Source: JALOAT01 sp041685115 (GTDB taxonomy: Bacteria; Pseudomonadota; Gammaproteobacteria; Thiohalomonadales; Thiohalomonadaceae). From it: DNA of 64,000 nt. Position numbers and translations under genes: made by a program. The DNA is taken from positions 1-64,000 of the forward strand of contig JAWLGK010000020.1 of NCBI GenBank assembly GCA_041685115.1, written 5' to 3'. Shown here in pieces: positions 16,794 through 25,480 of the stretch. The first letter of the stretch is position 1. Every line of letters begins with the position of its first letter. The notes under the pieces are model-generated. The model had not been told where the DNA came from, did no database searches, and saw nothing but the letters and a program-made list of their open reading frames with translations.

Positions 16794-17665
16794 CCGAAGC
16801 CGCCGTGTCCGAAGCGCCTCTGCACGAGCCTGCCTCTCCCCAGCAGGAGGAGATGCCGTTCGCCATCGTCCAGGGCGCCCCGTTCACGGAACTGCCCAAG
16901 GACCTCTACATCCCGCCGCATGCGCTGGAGGTGATCCTGGAGGCCTTCGAGGGCCCCCTCGATCTGCTGCTGTGGCTCATCAAGCGCCAGAACCTGGACA
17001 TCCTCAACATCCCCATCGCCGAGATCACGCGCCAGTATGTGGAGTACGTGGAGCTGATGAAGGAGATGGAGCTGGAGCTGGCGGCCGAATATCTGGTGAT
17101 GGCCGCGGTGCTTGCGGAAATCAAATCCCGCATGCTGTTGCCGCGCCCGCCCAGCGTGGATGGCGAGGAGGAGGACCCGCGTGCCGAGCTGGTGCGGCGT
17201 CTGCAGGAATACGAGCGCTTCAAGCAGGCCGCAGAAGACATCGACGCCCTGCCGCGCCTTGGGCGTGACGTATTCAGCGGTGCGGCCGAGGTGACCGAAC
17301 GCAACGCCACCCGCCCGTTGCCCACGGTGGATTTGCGCGAGATCCTGGCGGCCATGGCGGAAGTGATGAAGCGCGCCGAGATGTTTGCGCACCACCACAT
17401 TCAGCGCGAGCCGCTGTCGGTGCGTCAGCGCATGAGCGAAGTGCTCGAGCATCTGTCGACGGAGCGCTTCACGGAGTTCCCGTGCCTGTTCCGCCTGGAG
17501 GAAGGCCGCCGCGGCGTGGTGGTCACCCTCATCGCGGTGCTCGAGTTGCTCAAACAACAGATGATTGAACTCATCCAGACCACGGCATTCGCCACCATCC
17601 ACGTCAAACTGGTGGCGCCGGATATGACGCCGGCGGAACTGGACGAGGCGGCGGATTATCGGTGA
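16790..17665 (+). CDS. scpA: Segregation and condensation protein ScpA
   Basis: A 291-residue kleisin that bridges the SMC heads and binds ScpB. After a variable N-terminus, the motif FEGPLDLLLWLIKRQNLDI and an acidic patch typical of ScpA are clear. A C-terminal winged-helix region ends with the AELDEAADYR tail. ATG 16790 overlaps the trpS stop (ATGA). SMC is encoded near the left end of the window, so all three condensin subunits are present. Confidence 0.95.
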   Translation: MTEAAVSEAPLHEPASPQQEEMPFAIVQGAPFTELPKDLYIPPHALEVILEAFEGPLDLLLWLIKRQNLDILNIPIAEITRQYVEYVELMKEMELELAAEYLVMAAVLAEIKSRMLLPRPPSVDGEEEDPRAELVRRLQEYERFKQAAEDIDALPRLGRDVFSGAAEVTERNATRPLPTVDLREILAAMAEVMKRAEMFAHHHIQREPLSVRQRMSEVLEHLSTERFTEFPCLFRLEEGRRGVVVTLIAVLELLKQQMIELIQTTAFATIHVKLVAPDMTPAELDEAADYR

Positions 17666-17903
17666 TTTGAACGCAGGACGAAGACGAAAGAGACAAGCTT
17701 AACCACGGGGGACACGGGGGGAACGGAGAATCGATTTTTTCTGTAGGAGCGGCCACCGGCCGCGATGGCGCAGTATCCGAGGACAATCGCGGCCGGTGGC
17801 CGCTCCTACAGGTAAGGTAACCATTGATGGATTTCCCCCCGTGTTCCGCGTGTTCCCCGTGGTTAATGCTTTTTGCCTTTAGCAGTTTTTTCAGGCGGAT
17901 TCT
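17666..17903. repeat. Nested palindromic element between scpA and scpB
   Basis: An inner perfect 26-bp inverted repeat (17741-17766 and 17786-17811, beginning ctgtaggagcggccaccggc) has a 19-nt spacer. It is enclosed by a second inverted repeat: taaccacgggggacacgggg (from 17700) pairs imperfectly with ccgtgttccccgtggttaa (ending about 17866). T-rich sequence follows (gctttttgcc, cagttttttc), so the outer hairpin may act as a terminator on the plus strand. It resembles a REP-like element nested inside another. Confidence 0.8.
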
Positions 17904-18533
17904 ATGGACGTGCAACAACTGAAGAACATCATCGAGGCGGCCATTCTGGCGGCGGGTGAGCCGGTGAGCCTGGACCGGCTACAGGGCCTGTTCGAGGAGG
18001 ATGAGCGCCCCGCACCTGAGGATTTCCGCATGGCGCTCGCAGCGCTCGGCGAGGACTGCGCGATGCGCGGCATCGAGCTGGTGGAGGTGGGCAGCGGCTG
18101 GCGCTTCCAGTCCCGCAAGGAACTGGTGCCTTGGGTGTCGCGCCTGTGGGAGGAGAAGCCGCAGCGCTATTCGCGCGCCTTCCTGGAAACCCTTGCGCTC
18201 ATCGCCTACCGTCAGCCCATCACCCGCGCCGAGATCGAGGACATCCGCGGCGTGGCCGTGGGCACCAACATCGTCAAGTCGCTCACCGAACGCGGCTGGG
18301 TGCGCGTGGTCGGCCATCGCGACGTGCCGGGCAAGCCGGCCCTGTACGCCACCACGCGGGCCTTCCTGGACTACTTCAACCTCAAGAGCCTGGACGATCT
18401 GCCCACCCTGGCCGAGCTGCGCGACATCGACAAGCTCGAAGCCGAGTTGGACCTGATCGGGGATGTGCCCGCACCTGCGGCACAAATCGAGCGCATCCCG
18501 GCAGCCGACGTGGAACCTGTCGAGCTTTGTTGA
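17904..18533 (+). CDS. scpB: Segregation and condensation protein ScpB
   Basis: A 209-residue two-winged-helix protein of the SMC-ScpA-ScpB complex. The first winged helix begins LKNIIEAAILAAGEPVSL; the second includes ETLALIAYRQPITRAEIEDI and the GRPSR-like turn VGHRDVPGKPALY. ATG 17904 follows an AGGCGGA ribosome site. A repeat element of about 240 bp separates it from scpA, so coupling with scpA may be reduced. Confidence 0.95.
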   Translation: MDVQQLKNIIEAAILAAGEPVSLDRLQGLFEEDERPAPEDFRMALAALGEDCAMRGIELVEVGSGWRFQSRKELVPWVSRLWEEKPQRYSRAFLETLALIAYRQPITRAEIEDIRGVAVGTNIVKSLTERGWVRVVGHRDVPGKPALYATTRAFLDYFNLKSLDDLPTLAELRDIDKLEAELDLIGDVPAPAAQIERIPAADVEPVELC

Positions 18534-18608
18534 AAACGCGTCCGCTTGCGTTCATTTGCGGACGCTGGAAATACCGAACGTCGATCCCTCCAACCCGTCA
18601 AAGCCCTC

Positions 18609-19961
18609 ATGAACGAAAAACTGCAGAAAGTCCTCGCCCGCGCCGGTTTTGCCTCGCGTCGCGAGTTGGAGGAATGGATCGCCGCCGGGCGCATCTCCGT
18701 CAACGGCAAGATCGCGACCCTCGGCGATCGCGTCGGCGAACACGACATCATCCGGGTGGACGGGCGGGTGGTGCAGCGCGCGCGGCTGGCCCCGCGCGAA
18801 CGCCGCGTACTCATCTATCACAAGCCCCTCGGCGAGGTGTGCACCCGCTCCGACCCGGAAGGGCGCCCGACCATTTTCGATAACCTGCCGCGGCTCACCA
18901 ACGGCCGCTGGGTGACCATCGGTCGCCTGGATATCAACACCTCCGGTCTGCTGCTGCTCACCAATGACGGTGAACTGGCCAACCGCCTCATGCATCCGTC
19001 CTCGGAGATCGAACGGGAGTATGCGGTGCGCGTGCTGGGTGAAATCTCCGCAGAAACCCTGGAGCGCCTGCGCAGCGGCGTACAACTGGAGGATGGGGAA
19101 GCCCACTTCGATCGGCTGGTGGATGCCGGAGGCGAGGGCGCGAACCACTGGTATCACGTGACCCTGCGCGAGGGCCGCAACCGCGAGGTGCGCCGCCTGT
19201 GGGAATCCCAGGGCGTCGCCGTGAGCCGGCTCACCCGCGTGCGCTATGGCAACGTGATGCTGCCGCGCAGCGTGCGTCCGGGCCGTTTCACGGACCTGAA
19301 AGGTCTGGAACTGGAGGGCCTGCTTGCCCTGGTTGGCCTGCGCAGCGAGGCCGCGGGTGCATCTCGCGGCAGGCATGGTGCGAAGCGGGGTGAGCGCACG
19401 CGTGGGGAAAAGCTCGCGCGCAGTACCGCGCGTCCGGCCCGTGCGGCGGGCCGTGACGATGTGACGTCGGAACGCCCGCGCCGCGTCCGAGGCGGGGGCG
19501 ACGCCTCGCGCCCGCTGCGCCGTGACGATGTGAGCTCGGAACGCCCGCGTCGTGCGCGCGCCGAACACGACGCCTCGCGCCCGGTACGTACGCGGCGTGG
19601 TGATGATACGGCCGCGGAACGTCCACGTCGTGCGCGTGGTGAGGGCGTGACCTCGCGCGCGGTGCGCACGCCACGTCGCGACGATACGGCCTCGGAACGT
19701 CCACGTCGCTCCGGTACCGAATCTCGTGGCGCCCGGCCGGCACACGCCGAAGATGGCCGCTACGCCGACAAACCGGCGGGTCGCACCAACCGACCTGCGC
19801 GTGATACCCGCCGTGGCACGGGTCCGGCATCGGACCAGCCGAAGCCGCGTAAGGGCGGAAAACTCTCGCTCGCCGCGGATGCCCCGCGCACTGTGCGTGA
19901 CGAAGACGCGCCGCGCAAGTCGCGCATGGTCCCGCGCCCCCGCTCCCGGCGGCCGCGCTGA
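18609..19961 (+). CDS. rluB: 23S rRNA pseudouridine synthase RluB with long basic repeat tail
   Basis: RluB isomerises U2605 of 23S rRNA to pseudouridine. An S4 RNA-binding domain spans about residues 2-48. The catalytic domain follows with D108 in GRLDINTSGLL and the CTRSDPEGRPT motif. The start MNEKLQKVLARAG matches the family; an upstream TTG at 18546 is unlikely. Beyond about residue 250 is a tail of some 200 residues rich in Arg, Asp and Ala. It contains four imperfect repeats starting DDVTSERPRR (283), DDVSSERPRR (306), DDTAAERPRR (332) and DDTASERPRR (358). Charged tails are known in RluB, but this one is internally amplified. Confidence 0.93.
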   Translation: MNEKLQKVLARAGFASRRELEEWIAAGRISVNGKIATLGDRVGEHDIIRVDGRVVQRARLAPRERRVLIYHKPLGEVCTRSDPEGRPTIFDNLPRLTNGRWVTIGRLDINTSGLLLLTNDGELANRLMHPSSEIEREYAVRVLGEISAETLERLRSGVQLEDGEAHFDRLVDAGGEGANHWYHVTLREGRNREVRRLWESQGVAVSRLTRVRYGNVMLPRSVRPGRFTDLKGLELEGLLALVGLRSEAAGASRGRHGAKRGERTRGEKLARSTARPARAAGRDDVTSERPRRVRGGGDASRPLRRDDVSSERPRRARAEHDASRPVRTRRGDDTAAERPRRARGEGVTSRAVRTPRRDDTASERPRRSGTESRGARPAHAEDGRYADKPAGRTNRPARDTRRGTGPASDQPKPRKGGKLSLAADAPRTVRDEDAPRKSRMVPRPRSRRPR

Positions 19962-19966
19962 CGGCG

Positions 19967-20620
19967 ATGCTCCGCGGGGTGTTCCGTACGCTGCTGGAGC
20001 ACTACGGTGCCCAGCACTGGTGGCCGGGCGAAACACCCTTCGAGGTGATGGTCGGCGCCGTGCTCACCCAGAACACGGCGTGGACCAACGTGGAGCGCGC
20101 CATCGCCAATCTGAAGGTGAACGACGCGCTCGACCCCGCCGCGATCCTCGCTACGCCCCCTGAACGCCTGGCCGAGTGGCTGCGCCCGTCCGGCTATTTC
20201 AACGTCAAGGCCGAACGGCTGCGTCGCTTCTGCGCCTGGTATCTGCAACGGGGTGGCCAATCCGAACTTGCCACGCTGCCCACCGCAACACTCCGCACCG
20301 AGTTGCTGGCGGTGAAGGGCGTTGGTCCCGAGACTGCCGACGACATCCTGTTGTATGCCTTCCAGCGTCCGGTGTTCGTCATTGATGCCTACACGCGTCG
20401 GCTGTTTCAACGCCTCGGTTGCGTGAGCGGCGAAGAACCCTACGAGCAACTGCGCGCCTTGTTCGAGCGGGCGTGGCAGGGAAACGGGGTGGAGCAGGTC
20501 AGGGCATTCAACGAATATCACGCCTTGATCGTCCGCCACGCCAAGGAGGCCTGTCGTCGCACGCCGGTCTGTGGCGCCTGCCCGCTGGCGCAGCGGTGTG
20601 AGTTCAAACGCGCGAGTTAG
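19967..20620 (+). CDS. Endonuclease III-like HhH-GPD DNA glycosylase with Fe-S cluster
   Basis: A 217-residue base-excision repair glycosylase. It has LTQNTAWTNVE near residue 33, a helix-hairpin-helix ending in VKGVGPETAD, the catalytic aspartate D140 in VIDAYTRR, and a cysteine cluster C196-x5-C202-x2-C205-x5-C211. The position of the Schiff-base lysine in E. coli Nth (GVGRKTA) is Glu122 here. That suggests a monofunctional glycosylase nearer to the MagIII/3-methyladenine group than to true Nth. ATG 19967 follows the rluB stop by 5 nt. Confidence 0.85.
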   Translation: MLRGVFRTLLEHYGAQHWWPGETPFEVMVGAVLTQNTAWTNVERAIANLKVNDALDPAAILATPPERLAEWLRPSGYFNVKAERLRRFCAWYLQRGGQSELATLPTATLRTELLAVKGVGPETADDILLYAFQRPVFVIDAYTRRLFQRLGCVSGEEPYEQLRALFERAWQGNGVEQVRAFNEYHALIVRHAKEACRRTPVCGACPLAQRCEFKRAS

Positions 20621-20862
20621 CAGGCGCGCGTGTGGCGACCGCATGCACGCAATTCGAGCAGTTGCGGATATCCCCCAAATGTCTCCGTCGTTGATCGAAA
20701 TCATTCTTCGCCCGTGAGCGCTTGATAGACAATCACCCGGCCACAAGGAAGGCACTGGGCGGTGAGGAGCGGGGGCGATGCCCATTCAGATTCCTCACCC
20801 ACAAGAACGAGACCTGCCCTCCCCGAGGGGAACGGCGGGCAAAAATAAAAAAGGGTTGTCAC
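20621..20862. other. Intergenic spacer upstream of the potD-like gene
   Basis: No gene, RNA or repeat is recognised in these 242 bases. The only notable feature is the A-rich stretch ending AAGGG (20851-20855), which would be a good ribosome site for the ATG at 20863. Confidence 0.5.
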
Positions 20863-21850
20863 ATGCGTCGTTTCTCTCCGGGCGGCGGAAATCCTGAATG
20901 TCTACAACTGGTCGGAGTACATGCCCGAGCGTGTGCTGGCCTTGTTCACGAGCAAGACAGGTATTCAGGTCAACTACATCACCTACGAAAGCAACGAGGA
21001 GATGTATGAACAGGTCAAGGCCAATCCGAGCGCCTATGACCTGGTCGTCCCGTCCACCTACTACGTCAGCAAGATGCGCAAGGAAGGCTTGCTGAAGAAC
21101 CTGGACAAGGCAGCGCTCGAAAATATGGGCAATCTGGATCCGCGCCTGCTGAACCAGAATTACGACCCGCAGAACCAATACAGCATCCCCTACTTGTGGG
21201 GGAGCACGGCGCTCTTTACCGACACCGCGCTCGTGAAGACGCCGATCACATCGGTGAAGGACCTTTGGCGCCCGGAGTTTCGCGGCAAGGTGTTGTTGCC
21301 CGACGACATGCGTGAGGTGTTCGGGCTTGCGCTGAGTGCGCTGGGCTACTCCACCAGCACGACCGATCCCGATCAGATCGCGGCGGCCTACCGTAAGCTT
21401 GTCGAACTTCAACCCAACGTGGCGGAATACAACTCCGATTCGCCGAAGGACGCCATCCTTGGCATGCGTTCTCCGCTCGGCGCCACCTGGAACGGTGAGA
21501 TCTACCAGGTGCGCCAGGAACGCTATACGGTGGAGTGCGTATACCCGAAGGAAGGCACGGCGCTGTGGATCGACAGCCTGGTGATCCCCGCTGGCGCCAA
21601 GAACGTGGCCAACGCCCACCGTTTCATCGACTTCCTCATGCGTCCGGGCATCGCCGCCATGATCGCCGAGGGCTACGGCTACGCCTCGCCAAACCGCGCG
21701 GCACTCCGCGAAATGGATCCCTGGCTGCGGGGCAGCGCGATCGTCTACCCGTCCGACGAGGTCCTCAAGACGGCGCAGATCCACGTGGACGTGGGGGAGG
21801 CGTTGTCGCTCTACGAAAAGTACTGGACTCAGTTGCGCGAAGAAAAATGA
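20863..21850 (+). pseudogene. potD: PotD/PotF-like polyamine-binding protein gene with disrupted signal peptide
   Basis: The mature part is a periplasmic binding protein of polyamine ABC transporters: AAEILNVYNWSEYMPERV at the N-terminus, YDLVVPSTYYVSKM, and SLVIPAGAKN with the family C-terminus. The frame carrying it has no start before ATG 20921, which would drop the first 11 mature residues and all of the signal peptide. The well-placed ATG at 20863 (AAGGG, 7-nt spacer) encodes MRRFSP and then runs out of frame. This looks like loss of the hydrophobic signal core plus a frameshift. No permease or ATPase genes are adjacent. Translation from 20921 would give 309 residues stuck in the cytoplasm. 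Confidence 0.8.
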
Positions 21851-21903
21851 CGCACCGCCGGGTTTCTGGCCCGCGTCCTTGATTCCCAACGGAACGAACA
21901 ACC

Positions 21904-22557
21904 ATGAACAACAGGAACAAGGTTGCGCTGGCCTTCGTGCTTGCCAGCGCGACCATCGGTGGCAGTAGTGTCGCCGTGGCGGAACTCACCACTGAGCTGG
22001 GTGTCGTCTCCAACTACGTCTGGCGCGGTCAGACACAGACCGATGACGGCGCCGCGCTCCAGGGCGGTCTGGAGTATCTCCATGACACCGGCCTGTATGC
22101 AGGTGCCTGGGCATCGAACGTGGACGATGGCGTGGAGAGCGGCATCGAATACGACCTGTATGCCGGCTTCGCCAACGAAGTGGGCGAGTTCGGCTACGAC
22201 ATTGCCTACCTGACCTACAACTTCACCAACGACGACTACTCGGACGCGCTCACCGAATACAAGCTCGGCCTCAGCTACGGTGCCGCGAGCCTCGCCTGGT
22301 TCACGGATGACGACTCGACCTATGACTATTTCGATGCCGGTCTCGAATTCGAGCTGCCCGAGAAATTCGCCATCGGTCTCCACTACGGCGTGGTCGATTA
22401 CGACGCGGTGGAGGCGGGTGACGACACGACGGTGTGGGATTACAGCATCGGTGTGAGCAAGTCCTTCGGGGCCGTGCGCCTGGGGATCAGCTACATCGAC
22501 CACGAGCAAGACAACGGCTTGGTCATGTTCGGCATCGCCAGCGAAATGGAGTTCTGA
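21904..22557 (+). CDS. TorF family putative outer-membrane porin
   Basis: A 217-residue predicted beta-barrel. A signal peptide ends at about residue 26 (SSVAVA), followed by alternating short strands rich in Tyr, Gly and Asp. The opening LTTELGVVSNYVWRGQTQT is characteristic of the family once called Gcw_chp/TorF, and the last residue is Phe, as in outer-membrane barrels. It lies 53 bp after the potD-like gene, suggesting a shared role in solute uptake, but the cargo is unknown. Confidence 0.85.
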   Translation: MNNRNKVALAFVLASATIGGSSVAVAELTTELGVVSNYVWRGQTQTDDGAALQGGLEYLHDTGLYAGAWASNVDDGVESGIEYDLYAGFANEVGEFGYDIAYLTYNFTNDDYSDALTEYKLGLSYGAASLAWFTDDDSTYDYFDAGLEFELPEKFAIGLHYGVVDYDAVEAGDDTTVWDYSIGVSKSFGAVRLGISYIDHEQDNGLVMFGIASEMEF

Positions 22558-22674
22558 GCGGCCAATCCCCGGTGCGCCGTGCGGATACCGGACCGCGCGG
22601 CGCTCGACCGTTGGACTTCAGGCGTAGATCCATTATGGTGGCCACAGGCGTTCTTAAGCGTCGTGGAGGACAGT

Positions 22675-23142
22675 GTGCAAGAAGCATTCATGGCCGAGGC
22701 CATCCGCCTGGCCACGGAATCGGTGACGCGGGGTGGGGGCGGGCCCTTTGGCGCGGTAGTGGTCAAGGACGGGCACATCGTCGGGCGTGGCACCAACTGC
22801 GTAACCCTGCACAACGATCCCACGGCCCACGCGGAGGTCATGGCCATTCGCGATGCCTGTCGCCAACTGGGCGAATATCACCTCACCGGTTGCGAGCTGT
22901 ACGTGAGTTGCATGCCTTGTCCGATGTGCCTCTCGGCATGCTATTGGGCGCGCATCGAGCGCGTGTATTACGCCGCGCGTGCCGAGGACGCCGCGGCTGT
23001 CGGATTCGACGATGTCCTCATCGCCGAAGAGCTGGGCCTGCCCCTCGCCAGCCGGCGCCTGCCGCTGCTGCACCTGGACGTGGACGATGCCTTGGCACCG
23101 CTGCGCCTCTGGGGGGAAAAGGGCGACAAGATCCCTTATTGA
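22675..23142 (+). CDS. guaD: Guanine deaminase (cytidine deaminase fold, GuaD type)
   Basis: A 155-residue zinc deaminase converting guanine to xanthine. Zinc ligands and catalytic glutamate are H52 and E54 in HAEV, then C82 and C85 in CMPCPMC, nearly the same numbering as Bacillus subtilis GuaD. The GGPFGAVVVKDG and NDPTAHAE segments and the terminal KIPY also fit GuaD. The start is GTG 22675, 4 nt after a GGAGGA ribosome site; the frame is open upstream to 22579 but lacks such a site. Confidence 0.88.
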   Translation: MQEAFMAEAIRLATESVTRGGGGPFGAVVVKDGHIVGRGTNCVTLHNDPTAHAEVMAIRDACRQLGEYHLTGCELYVSCMPCPMCLSACYWARIERVYYAARAEDAAAVGFDDVLIAEELGLPLASRRLPLLHLDVDDALAPLRLWGEKGDKIPY

Positions 23143-23179
23143 GGTAAGCCGCCGGAACCGTGGCGTGGCACCTGGGCCC

Positions 23180-24061
23180 TCACGCGACCGCTTCCTCGCG
23201 GTGCACCGTCACTCGGTTGCGGCCCATGGCCTTGGCCTGATAAAGCGCCATGTCCGCCTTGGCAAACAGCGTGTGCACATCATCGGTCCGGCCGAGCAAG
23301 GCCAGGCCGATGCTCACCGTGACCTGCAGGCCGCGTGTCGCACTACCCACCGCCACCGCATGGCGGATGCGCTCGGCCACCAGTTCGGCGCCGTGCTGAT
23401 CGGTGTTGCCAAGCAGCACCACGAATTCCTCGCCGCCATAACGGAACAGCTGGTCCGTAGCGCGGATCGCCTCCTGCATGCGCATGGCGGTGTCGCGCAA
23501 CACACCGTCGCCGGCCTGGTGGCCGTGCAGGTCGTTGATCCCCTTGAAGTTGTCCAGGTCGAGGGCGAGCAGCGCCAGGGGCTGGCCGCGTCGCTTGGCG
23601 AGCGAGGCCTCGCGCGCCAGTGCCTCTTCGAAGGCTGCACGGTTGCCCACCTGGGTCAGTGCGTCGCGGCGCGCAGCGCGGAGCGCCTCGCGATACACCA
23701 GCGCGTTGCGCAGCGGGTAGGCGAGGGCCGACAACAGGACTTCGAGCCGGTTCAGATCCGCCTCACCGAACAGACGCTCGCGGGAGAATTCGATCTCCCC
23801 AAGCGGCTCGTCTTGAAGCGTCAGGTTGTAGGCGCAGCGGTGGCGGCCGGGTTTACCCATCTCCAACTCCAGGTTGTGCACTGGTGAACGTAGCACCAGC
23901 GCATCGAAGGGCACGTAGGCGCTGACTTCCGCCATGAACAATGCCAGCATGGCCTCCAGTTCCAGGGTGGTCTGGAGCGCCAGCGTGAGTCGCAGCGTGT
24001 CCGGCGAAGGTAATTTGGCGGCTAAGCTGGTCACAGTGGCTTTGAACTCGATGGGCGGCAT
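23180..24061 (-). CDS. Cytoplasmic diguanylate cyclase (GGDEF protein)
   Basis: A 293-residue GGDEF protein making cyclic di-GMP. The active-site motif is GGEEF at 209-213, and an inhibitory I-site RATD lies at 200-203, exactly five residues upstream, so product inhibition is expected. The N-terminal 130 residues have no transmembrane segment and resemble a GAF-like sensor with an unknown signal. ATG 24061 (MPPIEF) has an AGAAAGG ribosome site. The frame is open far upstream but that part reads across the opposite gene. Confidence 0.9.
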   Translation of the reverse strand: MPPIEFKATVTSLAAKLPSPDTLRLTLALQTTLELEAMLALFMAEVSAYVPFDALVLRSPVHNLELEMGKPGRHRCAYNLTLQDEPLGEIEFSRERLFGEADLNRLEVLLSALAYPLRNALVYREALRAARRDALTQVGNRAAFEEALAREASLAKRRGQPLALLALDLDNFKGINDLHGHQAGDGVLRDTAMRMQEAIRATDQLFRYGGEEFVVLLGNTDQHGAELVAERIRHAVAVGSATRGLQVTVSIGLALLGRTDDVHTLFAKADMALYQAKAMGRNRVTVHREEAVA

Positions 24062-24352
24062 GACATGGGCCTTTCTGAATGTCCTGTGCCGCATCAATAG
24101 CGAGTTCCGTGCCATGTGCCTAATATCCGGTATAAACAATGGCTTGCCTCCATTTGCTGAAACCATCCTGGCGGTGCGCCGAAACCTTGACGCTCTAGCC
24201 AGCGGGGACGCGCCCTGGGAGGATCTTTCTGCCCGACAGGCCTCGGCCGCAGGAATAGGACGCTTCCTGAAATCCCCGGGAGACACTGGAAATACGCAAA
24301 AACCGTACTCCAATCTGGATTGGATGCGGGTGACGGAAAAAAAAGGAAACCC
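24062..24352. other. Divergent intergenic region
   Basis: A 291-bp region between the divergent diguanylate cyclase and double-thioredoxin genes. It must contain both promoters, but no convincing -35/-10 pair, riboswitch or repeat is evident. An AAAAGGA ribosome site ends at about 24347. Confidence 0.4.
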
Positions 24353-25393
24353 ATGAACGTGAGACGCTTCGCATGGTTGGCTTTGATGCTGGGACTGATG
24401 GGCACAGGTGGTGCCCTGGCGCAAGGAGTGGCGTTGGATGGTGGTGTGAATCCGGGCTATCACGCGCCGCCGGCCTGGTTCAAGGATTCCTTCCTGGACC
24501 TGCGTGAAGACCTGGCCGAGGCCGCCACCGAAGGCAGGCGCCTGATGCTCTATTTCTACCAGGACGGCTGCCCTTACTGCGCCAAGCTGCTTGAGGACAA
24601 CTTCGGCCAGAAGGCCATCGCCGACAAGACCCGCTCGCGCTTCGATGTGGTGGCGGTGAACATGTGGGGCGATCGCGAGGTGACCGGACTCGACGGCCAG
24701 GTGCAGACCGAAAAGGAATTCGCCACGGCCATGCGCGTCATGTTCACTCCCACGCTGGTGTTCCTGGACGAAGGCGGCGCACAGGTGTTGCGCGTGAACG
24801 GTTATTACCACCCGCACAAGTTCGACACCGCGCTCGACTATGCCAGTGGCAAGGCGCCGGCGGGCATGAGCTTCCCTGATTTCCTGGCCGAGGCCGGCGG
24901 CACCCCTGCCAAGGGCGAACTCAACACCCAGGCGTTCTTCCAACCCGCGCCCCACAATCTCGCCCGCGACAAGATCCCGGCGGGCCGCCCGCTGCTGGTG
25001 TTCTTCGAGCAGCGCCAGTGCGGCGCCTGCGACGAGCTGCACGGCGACGTACTGACGCGCGAGGAGACCCGCCGGTTGCTCGATGCCTTCGACGTGGTGC
25101 AACTGGACATGCGCGCCAACGCCCCGCTGGTGACCCCCCTGGGGCGGCGTAGCACCGCCGCCGAGTGGACCCGTGAGCTGAAGGTCATGTACGCGCCATC
25201 ACTGGTGTTCTTCGACGAGCACGGCAAAGAGGTATTCCGCACCGAGGCCTATCTGAAGTCCTTCCACGTGCAATCGGCGCTCGACTACGTGGCGAGCGGC
25301 GCCTACAAGCGCGAAGCGAGTTTCCAGCGTTTCGTGCAGGCGCGGGCGGATCACCTGCGGGAGCAGGGCATTGTTGTGGATTTGATGGACTGA
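24353..25393 (+). CDS. Periplasmic protein with two thioredoxin-fold domains
   Basis: A 346-residue exported protein with a signal peptide of about 23 residues (ending GGALAQ). Two thioredoxin-like domains in tandem carry CPYC at residues 73-76 and CGAC at 223-226. Each is preceded by a (L/M)L(Y/V)FY/FF strand and followed by the FTPTLVFLDE/YAPSLVFFDE cis-proline region. The first domain resembles SoxW/DsbC-related thioredoxins. Likely roles are disulfide reduction or thiol transport in the periplasm. The partner is not identifiable from the neighbours. Confidence 0.82.
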   Translation: MNVRRFAWLALMLGLMGTGGALAQGVALDGGVNPGYHAPPAWFKDSFLDLREDLAEAATEGRRLMLYFYQDGCPYCAKLLEDNFGQKAIADKTRSRFDVVAVNMWGDREVTGLDGQVQTEKEFATAMRVMFTPTLVFLDEGGAQVLRVNGYYHPHKFDTALDYASGKAPAGMSFPDFLAEAGGTPAKGELNTQAFFQPAPHNLARDKIPAGRPLLVFFEQRQCGACDELHGDVLTREETRRLLDAFDVVQLDMRANAPLVTPLGRRSTAAEWTRELKVMYAPSLVFFDEHGKEVFRTEAYLKSFHVQSALDYVASGAYKREASFQRFVQARADHLREQGIVVDLMD

Positions 25394-25424
25394 TGAAGTC
25401 CATCAAGGAACGCAAGAAGAGGCT

Positions 25425-25461
25425 GTAGGTCACGTAGGCGCTGCGCGCCAACGTGACCTAC
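25425..25461. repeat. Single GTAGGTCACGT-family palindrome between convergent genes
   Basis: gtaggtcacgtaggcgc and gcgccaacgtgacctac form a 17-bp hairpin with one mismatch and a loop of about 3 nt. It lies between convergent ends and is the same family that forms the pheS-pheT array at 52.6-53.8 kb. Confidence 0.85.
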
Positions 25462-25480
25462 AACCCCAACCAACTACATC

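Noticed and set aside
24062..24352. Cyclic-di-GMP riboswitch between the diguanylate cyclase and thioredoxin genes
   Set aside because: The conserved GEMM core sequences and paired arms were not found.
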